A stretch of DNA of 29,793 nt from AEGEAN-183 sp964002385 (GTDB lineage Bacteria; Pseudomonadota; Gammaproteobacteria; Magnimaribacterales; Magnimaribacteraceae): NCBI GenBank assembly GCA_964002385.1, contig CAXFFS010000008.1, forward strand, positions 1 to 29,793, read 5' to 3'. The notes below the pieces were generated by a model, which did not search any database, was not told where the DNA came from, and saw nothing but the letters and a program-made list of their open reading frames with translations. A program made the translations under genes and the position numbers. Every line of letters begins with the position of its first letter. Within the stretch, counting starts at the first letter, position 1. Below, one piece after another: positions 23,507-29,793 of this stretch.

Positions 23507-24113
23507 AAGAAGACCACAATATTAACGCAGCTACAGACCTAAAGGGCCTCCAGGGTTCAGCAATTTCTTCAGTTGTCAACTTTAGTGGTCTTGTTTTTAA
23601 GCCCTTTAGCCTTTGAATTGCAACCTGTAATCCCAAGTCAGAAGAAGGCCAAGCATCCTTTCGAGACATGCAGCCCAGAAGGTAGCATTGGGCAGTCCAC
23701 TCTCCTATCCCTTTAAACTTAGTTAATTCATTTACTATTTGTTCATTAGTCATTTGCTCTAGAGAGGAAAAGTTAATTTTCTTGGATAAGCATGCTTCAG
23801 CAATTCCAGTGCAGTAGTTAATTTTTTGGTGACTTAGACCTGCTGCTCTAAACACATCAATTTCAGTTTGAAGGAATTGTTTTGCAGAGAATGGAGTTAT
23901 AGATTTTTTTAGCCTTCCAAAGATAGCTTTAGCTGAAGCAACCGAAAGTTGTTGCTCGACAATAAGATTTATTAACCCATTGAATCCCGAAGGTCTTTTG
24001 AATAAATTTATTTGCCCTTGTCTTTTTTTAACTATTTTCTTTAAGAGAGGGTCTTTCTTGCATAAATACTGGACTCCCTCCTTAAGAGAATTAGTGTTTA
24101 ATTCTTGATTCAT
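23499..24113 (-). CDS. DNA-3-methyladenine glycosylase II (AlkA-type HhH-GPD)
   Basis: A 204-aa helix-hairpin-helix glycosylase that excises alkylated bases. LIVEQQLSVASAKAIFGRL is the characteristic first motif, FKGIGEWTAQCYLLGC is the hairpin, and D159 in PSSDLGLQVAIQRL is the likely catalytic aspartate. It lacks the N-terminal domain of E. coli AlkA (282 aa), like many compact bacterial and yeast MAG-type enzymes. Its start overlaps the upstream FemAB-like gene by 23 nt and its stop overlaps the YqiB gene by 8 nt, so all are probably co-transcribed. Confidence 0.92.
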   Translation of the reverse strand: MNQELNTNSLKEGVQYLCKKDPLLKKIVKKRQGQINLFKRPSGFNGLINLIVEQQLSVASAKAIFGRLKKSITPFSAKQFLQTEIDVFRAAGLSHQKINYCTGIAEACLSKKINFSSLEQMTNEQIVNELTKFKGIGEWTAQCYLLGCMSRKDAWPSSDLGLQVAIQRLKGLKTRPLKLTTEEIAEPWRPFRSVAALILWSSYD

Positions 24114-25272
24114 CAGAGTACAACTTATTTGTTACTGAGCTTTTAAAAGGTAATAGGGACTTACATCTTTCGTTATATTCTAAGATGTGTTCTCTTTCTC
24201 TAATTAAGAAATCATCTATAGCTTTCTTAAATCTGTCATCTTTTATCCAGTGAGATGAAAAAGTTTCAACAGGTAGAAATCCTCTCTTAATTTTGTGCTC
24301 TCCTTGCACCCCTGGGTCAAATTTATTTAGTTTCATTTCTATACAGTGTTCTATTCCCTGGTAGTAACAACTTTCAAAATGTAGCGAATCATATTCTTCA
24401 AGACAACCCCAATATCTTCCATAAAGATTTTTAGAGTCACAAAAGTTTAAGGCGCCCGCTAAATGACCTTTTGTCTTAGCCTCTTTGGCTATAACTAATA
24501 ATAATGATTTAGGAAGTCTTTCAGAAATTTTGTGAAAAAAGTCTAAATTTAAATAAGCTTGCATACCCCGTTTTAAATAAGTGATTTGATAAAATTTAAA
24601 GAAACTGTCCCAAAGTTCCTCGGTTATATCTTCTCCCGGGATTCTTTCCATATGAATATTTTGATCAAAAATCTTAGATCTTTCTTTCCTTAAATTTTTT
24701 CTTTGCCTTGAAGTTAGCTCCTTAAGAAAATCATCAAAGTCAGAGTAGTTATTGTTGAACCAATGAAATGAATAGCTGGTTCTCGTACTAAATCCGGAAT
24801 CAACGTAAGAAGTAAGCTCCTTTTTTTCAGGTAAAAGAATATGGGCACTAGAAATTCCAAGCTCAATGGAAATCTCTTCTAGTCCTTCTTTAATGAGAGA
24901 GGTTATGTGGGTCCTTTTACTTTCATCCAGAACACAAAGCCTTGGTCCTGAAGCAGGCGTAAAGGGAATTGCACTTACAAGTTTGGGGTAATAATCCAAG
25001 CCATTCCTATAGAATGCGTCAGCCCACGACCAATCAAAAATAAATTCTCCATGAGAATCTGTTTTTATATACATTGGCATTAAGGCAATTACATCTTCTT
25101 CTTCTTTTACCACCAGGTGAAAGGTGTACCAGCCAGTTCCTTCTCCTACACACTTGCTTTCTTCTAAAGACAGTAAGAAGGAGTGTTGCATGAAAGGATA
25201 GTCTGAATCGACTAAGTTATTCCATATTGTCTCATCAATATTTTTAATGGATTCAATAAAGTGTATTTTCAT
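24091..25272 (-). CDS. FemAB-like/DUF482 acyltransferase family protein
   Basis: A 393-aa protein of the DUF482 (FemAB-like, GNAT-fold) family. PFMQHSFLLSLEESKCVGEGTGW, the run FDWSWADAFYRNG and the ending GVQGEHKIKRGFLPVETFSSHWI are the family's conserved blocks. Members are often labelled peptidoglycan biosynthesis/recognition proteins by similarity to Fem aminoacyl transferases, but no activity is established for this group. ATG at 25272 (MKIHFIES) is chosen because the longer frame runs into the ubiA coding end. It starts 17 nt after the ubiA stop and overlaps the glycosylase gene by 23 nt. Confidence 0.85.
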   Translation of the reverse strand: MKIHFIESIKNIDETIWNNLVDSDYPFMQHSFLLSLEESKCVGEGTGWYTFHLVVKEEEDVIALMPMYIKTDSHGEFIFDWSWADAFYRNGLDYYPKLVSAIPFTPASGPRLCVLDESKRTHITSLIKEGLEEISIELGISSAHILLPEKKELTSYVDSGFSTRTSYSFHWFNNNYSDFDDFLKELTSRQRKNLRKERSKIFDQNIHMERIPGEDITEELWDSFFKFYQITYLKRGMQAYLNLDFFHKISERLPKSLLLVIAKEAKTKGHLAGALNFCDSKNLYGRYWGCLEEYDSLHFESCYYQGIEHCIEMKLNKFDPGVQGEHKIKRGFLPVETFSSHWIKDDRFKKAIDDFLIREREHILEYNERCKSLLPFKSSVTNKLYSDESRIKH

Positions 25273-25289
25273 TACGGCCTGTAGTGATT

Positions 25290-26150
25290 TTAAATTTCTA
25301 AAATTGAAGAAAAAATTGTCCCTAATAAGATTGAGATACCTATCCAATTATTTCTTTTAAAAGCTGTAAAACATTTCTCTGGGTTTTCGTCCCTGATCAA
25401 GAGGAATTGAAAAAAAACTAACACAAGACAGACAATGATACTTACATAAAAAATTGGGTTTATTTTCTCCAGGAAACCAGAAAAAGACCAAAGACAAAGG
25501 GATATCAAATGGAAAGTAATGATTAATTTTTGAGAGTATTTCCCAAAAGTTATTGCAGAAGACTTAAGGCCGATTGATAAATCATCTACTCGGTCACTCA
25601 TAGCGTAAGCAGTGTCATAAGCCATTATCCAAAAGAAACATGCTGAAAACATAATTAAGGATGTAGAAGAAATTTTATCTAATTCTGCTGCTGAAACCAT
25701 TAATATTCCCCAAGAAAAAGCTAATCCTAAAAAAACTTGGGGGAGCTCAAAGAACCTCTTGGTGAGTGGATATATCACAGCAATTATTAAACCTATGCAA
25801 GCAATTATTACAGTAAGTTTATTAGTCCAAAACAGAAGAGAAGCAGACAGACTTACTAAAATAAAAAACAGAGTTATAGCTTCAAACCCCTTTACCTGGC
25901 CTGTCACTAATGGTCTATTTTTGGTTCTTTCAACTTTTCCATCAAAATCTCTATCAAAAAAATCATTAATAACACATCCTGCTGAACGCATTAAAAAGGT
26001 TCCGATACAAAAAATGATTACTAGTCCAAGGGTGGGTGAGCCGTCTTTTAAAATCATGAAGGCACTTAGGGTGGGCCAAAGAAGAAGAAAAGTCCCAATG
26101 GGTTTTTCTAGTCGCATGAGTTTTCCCAATCCAATTAGCTTATCAGTCAT
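25290..26150 (-). CDS. ubiA: 4-hydroxybenzoate polyprenyltransferase UbiA
   Basis: A 286-aa integral-membrane prenyltransferase that attaches the polyprenyl tail to 4-hydroxybenzoate in ubiquinone synthesis. The two Mg-diphosphate motifs are present: N62-D63-x-x-D66-x-x-x-D70 (INDFFDRDFD) with KNRPL following, and AYDTAYAMSDRVDD with D179, D186, D189 and D190. The N-terminus KLMRLEKPIGTFLLLWPT is typical of UbiA. Eight to nine hydrophobic segments are visible. It is first in the ubiA-FemAB-like-glycosylase-YqiB operon and divergent from rubredoxin. No ubiC is adjacent. Confidence 0.96.
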   Translation of the reverse strand: MTDKLIGLGKLMRLEKPIGTFLLLWPTLSAFMILKDGSPTLGLVIIFCIGTFLMRSAGCVINDFFDRDFDGKVERTKNRPLVTGQVKGFEAITLFFILVSLSASLLFWTNKLTVIIACIGLIIAVIYPLTKRFFELPQVFLGLAFSWGILMVSAAELDKISSTSLIMFSACFFWIMAYDTAYAMSDRVDDLSIGLKSSAITFGKYSQKLIITFHLISLCLWSFSGFLEKINPIFYVSIIVCLVLVFFQFLLIRDENPEKCFTAFKRNNWIGISILLGTIFSSILEI

Positions 26151-26171
26151 TCCTGCATTTCTGTTTTAAGT

Positions 26172-26193
26172 ACTAAAGAAGGTGTACTTTAGT
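26172..26193. promoter_or_regulatory. Inverted repeat between ubiA and rubredoxin
   Basis: ACTAAAG (26172-26178) and CTTTAGT (26187-26193) form a 7-bp inverted repeat with an 8-nt spacer in the divergent promoter gap. It may be an operator for one or both genes. The evidence is only symmetry and position. Confidence 0.3.
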
Positions 26194-26256
26194 CTAGGTT
26201 GCTAAGAAAGTTGAGTTAGAATGTCGCATTTTATTACCAAGCAAAGATATAAATTA

Positions 26257-26421
26257 ATGAAAAAGTGGGAATGCATAGTATGTGGTTTCACGTATGATGA
26301 AGAAGAAGGTTGGCCTGAAGATGGAATAGAACCAGGTACTGCATGGGAAGACATACCTGAAGATTGGGTTTGCCCTGATTGTGGAGTAAGTAAGGAAGAT
26401 TTTGAGATGGTCGAAATATGA
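26257..26421 (+). CDS. Rubredoxin
   Basis: A 54-aa one-iron electron carrier. The four iron-binding cysteines are C6 and C9 (WECIVCGFTYD) and C39 and C42 (DWVCPDCGVSKEDF). ATG at 26257 gives the standard rubredoxin length; an in-frame ATG at 26221 would add 12 non-conserved residues. Partners may include the reductase at 7297-8511. Its stop TGA overlaps the symporter ATG by 4 nt (ATGA), an uncommon pairing. Confidence 0.96.
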   Translation: MKKWECIVCGFTYDEEEGWPEDGIEPGTAWEDIPEDWVCPDCGVSKEDFEMVEI

Positions 26422-27677
26422 ACGCTTTATCAGCACCTAAGAACCTTACAAGAAATGTCTTAATTGGAATGGCAGCCGGGATTTTGATCGCCTCAACTTT
26501 TTATTACTCACAAGGCTTTATTAATGAAGATATATCTGTAGGTGTAGAGAAGTATATATTTAATTTGGGGGGACAGATTTTCAAGAATCTTTTGATGCTT
26601 GTTGTTGTTCCTCTTGTTTTTTTCTCGTTAGTCTCAGGAATATCTTCTTTATCCAATATGGTTAAGCTCGGATCCATAGCTACTAAAACTATAGGTCTGT
26701 ATTTATTTACGACTGCTATAGCAGTAAGTTTAGCCTTATTTTTTGGCTGGGCTTTTAATCTTTCTGGATTTGAAGGAACTGTAGATTCTTATGTTCCCCC
26801 ATCCGGTGACTCAAGTTTGTATGGAACTGTTCTAAGGATTTTTCCTAATAATATTTTTGGTGCGTTTATTGAAAATAATATGCTGGGGATAGTGTTTATA
26901 AGCATCTTGTTTGGATTAGCCTTAAATCTTACAGACGATTTAACGAATGGACTTTCTAAGACTTTTGAGAGATTCAATATTGTCTTTTTGAAGATAGTTT
27001 TATTAATAATGACTTTTGCCCCAATTGGTGTTTTTTGTTTAATGGGCAGTTATGTAATGGCTAAAGGATTAAATATTTTTGGTGATTTAGCTCAGTATGT
27101 TCTTATATTAATTTTCGTGTTGGCTTTTCATTTGATATTTACTTATTCGCTGATACTTAAATCTTTTGCCAATCTTAGCCCTTTAATTTTTTATCGAAAG
27201 ATGAAGAACGTGGCTTTATTTGCTTTCTCCACGTCTTCAAGCGCAGCTACCATACCAGTGACCCTAAAAACAGTAACAGATGATCTTGGAGTTAAGAAAG
27301 ATGTTTCGTCTTTTGTTGTTCCTGTTGGAGCAACAATAAATATGGATGGAACAGCTATTATGCAAGGCCTAGCCACCATGTTTATTGCCAGTACAGTTGG
27401 TATAGATTTAACCTTAATACAGTACGGACAAATCGTAGTATTGGCTATAGTAACTTCAATAGGAACCGCAGCTGTACCATCAGCCGGTACAGTAACTCTT
27501 GCTTTGATTCTTGGATCTCTTGGCCTACCTCTAGATGCAATTGGTTTAATACTAGCTGTTGATAGAATTCTAGATATGATTCGAACGGCAGTTAATGTTT
27601 GTGGGGATGCAGCTGTCTCATGTATTGTTGCTAAATCAGAAAATGAACTAGATTTATCAGTCTATAACTCAGAGTGA
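26418..27677 (+). CDS. Dicarboxylate/amino acid:cation symporter (DAACS family)
   Basis: A 419-aa secondary transporter of the GltP/DctA (SLC1-like) family that imports glutamate, aspartate or C4-dicarboxylates with Na+ or H+. The serine-rich hairpin tip (FSTSSSAATIPVT), the substrate/cation motif GATINMDGTA and the second hairpin AAVPSAGTVTLA are all present, with about eight membrane helices and two re-entrant loops. Length is normal. The exact substrate cannot be decided. Its start overlaps the rubredoxin stop, implying translational coupling. Confidence 0.95.
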   Translation: MNALSAPKNLTRNVLIGMAAGILIASTFYYSQGFINEDISVGVEKYIFNLGGQIFKNLLMLVVVPLVFFSLVSGISSLSNMVKLGSIATKTIGLYLFTTAIAVSLALFFGWAFNLSGFEGTVDSYVPPSGDSSLYGTVLRIFPNNIFGAFIENNMLGIVFISILFGLALNLTDDLTNGLSKTFERFNIVFLKIVLLIMTFAPIGVFCLMGSYVMAKGLNIFGDLAQYVLILIFVLAFHLIFTYSLILKSFANLSPLIFYRKMKNVALFAFSTSSSAATIPVTLKTVTDDLGVKKDVSSFVVPVGATINMDGTAIMQGLATMFIASTVGIDLTLIQYGQIVVLAIVTSIGTAAVPSAGTVTLALILGSLGLPLDAIGLILAVDRILDMIRTAVNVCGDAAVSCIVAKSENELDLSVYNSE

Positions 27678-27767
27678 TAAAGATTAATTTTAATTGTTTC
27701 TTTTATCTTGTAGACTTCGCCGCTGATAAATAGTTCTGAGCAAGTTTTTTTGATTTAAGGAGAAATA

Positions 27768-29777
27768 ATGATAGAGAGTTATCTCGCCATACCCGCTTTG
27801 TTAGGCTTTGTGGGCCTTCTAGTTGCTCTGGGAATTTATGTTGTTGTCAGTAGGTATCCTGCAGGGAACGAAGCGGTAACTAAGATTGGTAATCAGATTC
27901 ACTCAGGAGCCATGACGTTCATGCGCAGGGAGTACAGCTATTTGGTGCCTTTTGCAGCTGTAGTAATAACATTTGTTTATTTTTCAGGTTTAGGTCTTTA
28001 TACGGCTATAGCTGTTTTCGCAGGCGCATTTTCTTCTGCAACTGCTGGTTGGCTTGGTATGTATTCAGCAACAAAAGCCAATGTGAGAACTGCAACTGCA
28101 GCTTCAGAATCGGGTGCTGAAACGGCTTTGTCTATAGCGTTTTATGGTGGAAGTATTATGGGCTTATGCGTAGCCTCGCTAGGCTTGATAGGCCTAGGCG
28201 GACTGTTTTATTTTATTAGTGCAGATCACCCTCATGCTATTGAAGGTTTTGGTATGGGCGCTTCTATAGTTGCTTTATTTTCTCGTGTCGGTGGAGGAAT
28301 TTTTACTAAGAGTGCTGATGTAGGTGCAGATTTAGTAGGAAAACTAGAAGCAGGCATTCCCGAAGATGATCCAAGGAATCCAGGTGTAATAGCTGATAAT
28401 GTTGGTGATAATGTTGGAGATATAGCTGGTATGGGTTCAGATATTTTTGAATCTTACTGCGGATCTATGATTGCTTGTATTGCCATAGCCGGTACTTTTT
28501 CAGTGGGAACGGGAAAGTCAGAAATGATGTTTTTGCCATTAGCCCTAGCGTCAATAGGTCTAATAGCCTCTATGGTAGGAATTATTATAGTAAGAGTATT
28601 TTCAAGTCTCTCTCCTGCTTCTGCTTTACGAACCGGAACAATCGGTGCTCCTATTGTTTTTATTGCAGCATCATACTTTCTAATAAATGCTCTTTTGCCT
28701 GAAACTAATAAATATATACCTATTAATGTTTGGCTAGCTGTATTGACTGGTGCAGTTGGAGGCATAGCAATTGGACTAATAACAGAATATTACACAGGCT
28801 CTACCCCGGTTGTAAAAATAGCGGAGTCAGCTCAAACAGGACCAGCAACAGTAATGATTACAGGTCTTTCTGTTGGTATGCAATCAGTTGTTTTACCAAT
28901 AGGATCAATTGCCATAATAATTTACTTATCAACAACTCTATCAGGCATCTATGGTGTTGGTATAGCTGCTGTAGGGATGCTTTCTACTGTAGGCATAACA
29001 ATGGCAATAGATGCATACGGTCCGGTAGCCGATAATGCAGGCGGCATTGCTGAGATGGCAGGAATGCCTCCAGAAACAAGAGAAATTACAGATGAATTAG
29101 ATGAACAAGGAAATACAACAGCAGCAATTGGAAAAGGTTTTGCAATAGGAGCTGCTGCTCTAGCTGCACTGGCTATCATTTCAGCTTTTGTTGCAACTGT
29201 TTCTGCAGAGAGCGGCAAGCCTTTGGAATTACTTCTATCGGACTCTAGGGTTCTTGTAGGAATGTTCATAGGTGGTGCAATACCTTTTTTGGTTGCTTCA
29301 ATAACCATGACTGCTGTAGGGGATGCTGCTTTTGAGATGATTAATGAAATCAGAAGACAATTCAAAGAAATTCCTGGTTTGTTAGAAGGAACTGCAGAAC
29401 CAGATACAGAAAAGTGTGTAGATATTGCAACTACAGCTGCACTAAAGAAGATGCTTTTACCTGGAGTTATAGCAGTTGGTGCTCCTCCTTTAGTAGGCCT
29501 TACATTAGGTGCTCATACTCTTGGAGGAATGCTTGCAGGAGGATTGCTTTCTTGTGTTCTTATGGCTTTGTTTATGGCAAATGCTGGCGGAGCATGGGAT
29601 AACGCAAAAAAATATATTGAAAAGGGGAATCTTGGAGGAAAAGGAACTGATACTCATGCTGCTGCAGTTGTGGGAGATACAGTTGGAGATCCTTTTAAAG
29701 ACACATCTGGACCTTCTATGAACATTCTAATAAATGTTATGGCAATAGTTAGTCTTGTAATAGCACCTTTACTTTAA
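27768..29777 (+). CDS. hppA: Membrane-bound proton/sodium-translocating pyrophosphatase
   Basis: A 669-aa integral-membrane pyrophosphatase with about 15-16 helices, coupling PPi hydrolysis to ion pumping. The PPi-binding motif DVGADLVGK is at 184-192, followed by DNVGDNVGDIAGMGSD, and the C-terminal GDTVGDPFKDTSGPS motif is intact. GNTTAAIGKG (448-457) has Ala452 and no Lys, the signature of the K+-dependent class. E228 in DIFESY sits where Na+-type enzymes carry their gate glutamate, but some H+-pumps share it, so the ion is not settled. The start has an AAGGAG ribosome binding site 6 nt upstream of the ATG. It is likely a separate unit and helps recover energy from biosynthetic PPi. Confidence 0.97.
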   Translation: MIESYLAIPALLGFVGLLVALGIYVVVSRYPAGNEAVTKIGNQIHSGAMTFMRREYSYLVPFAAVVITFVYFSGLGLYTAIAVFAGAFSSATAGWLGMYSATKANVRTATAASESGAETALSIAFYGGSIMGLCVASLGLIGLGGLFYFISADHPHAIEGFGMGASIVALFSRVGGGIFTKSADVGADLVGKLEAGIPEDDPRNPGVIADNVGDNVGDIAGMGSDIFESYCGSMIACIAIAGTFSVGTGKSEMMFLPLALASIGLIASMVGIIIVRVFSSLSPASALRTGTIGAPIVFIAASYFLINALLPETNKYIPINVWLAVLTGAVGGIAIGLITEYYTGSTPVVKIAESAQTGPATVMITGLSVGMQSVVLPIGSIAIIIYLSTTLSGIYGVGIAAVGMLSTVGITMAIDAYGPVADNAGGIAEMAGMPPETREITDELDEQGNTTAAIGKGFAIGAAALAALAIISAFVATVSAESGKPLELLLSDSRVLVGMFIGGAIPFLVASITMTAVGDAAFEMINEIRRQFKEIPGLLEGTAEPDTEKCVDIATTAALKKMLLPGVIAVGAPPLVGLTLGAHTLGGMLAGGLLSCVLMALFMANAGGAWDNAKKYIEKGNLGGKGTDTHAAAVVGDTVGDPFKDTSGPSMNILINVMAIVSLVIAPLL

Positions 29778-29793
29778 TCAAGTTAATTCTTTA

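Noticed and set aside
28475..29035. Cys/Ser/Asn-rich plus-strand frames inside hppA
   Set aside because: Their odd composition is the out-of-frame reading of the Ala/Gly/Ile-rich pyrophosphatase, not separate proteins.

Overview
This looks like about 30 kb of chromosome from a low-GC, densely packed, probably marine gammaproteobacterium. The lineage is inferred from genes that are typical of Gammaproteobacteria: RppH, HspQ, YggX, ZapE, a YqiB/DUF1249 protein, a GlnL/GlnG (NtrB/NtrC) pair and an H/Na-pumping pyrophosphatase. AT-rich codons, very short spacers and many 4-8 nt start/stop overlaps point to an oligotroph of the SAR86/OM-group kind, but the sequence alone does not fix the genus. 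Almost every base is coding, and no stretch over 300 bases lacks a gene.

Layout. 1-497: 5' part of a TauE/SafE permease (minus), cut by the window edge. 676-5531: rppH and the glycine cleavage operon gcvT-gcvH-gcvP (minus). 5532-5706: a divergent control region with two inverted DnaA-box-like sequences and a 19-bp palindrome. 5752-6978: a type Ic aspartate aminotransferase-like enzyme. 6968-8511: a ferredoxin/rubredoxin-reductase-like flavoprotein overlapping hspQ. 8586-11253: an ABM-domain protein, zapE, a GFA zinc protein and a DUF1295 membrane protein. 11318-12388: apt and an MTA/SAH nucleosidase, convergent and together an adenine salvage pair. 12472-15803: a small membrane protein, a FadB/FadJ-type beta-oxidation enzyme and a two-part GNAT protein.

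15824-16824 is the most unusual part. A complete tRNA-Phe gene is followed by one phytanoyl-CoA-dioxygenase-family gene and then by a second, partial copy of the tRNA (nt 30-76 only). This is the classic footprint of tRNA-targeted site-specific integration, but the element is only about 0.9 kb, carries a single cargo gene and has no integrase. The cargo gene's stop codon lies in the anticodon loop of the partial tRNA copy.

16872-18860: yggX-mutY and gpmA (minus). 18940-19353: a membrane-anchored rhodanese with a near-leaderless promoter. 19360-22912: a nitrogen module in the order glnII-ntrB-ntrC. The synthetase is the eukaryote-like GSII, not the usual adenylylated GSI. An NtrC-like operator lies about 120 nt upstream and a strong hairpin terminator separates glnII from ntrBC. 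23027-26150: ubiA, a FemAB-like protein, an AlkA-type glycosylase and a YqiB protein in one tight minus-strand operon. 26257-29777: rubredoxin overlapping a dicarboxylate/glutamate symporter, then a K+-dependent-type membrane pyrophosphatase.

No CRISPR array, insertion sequence, rRNA, phage gene or replication origin was seen.
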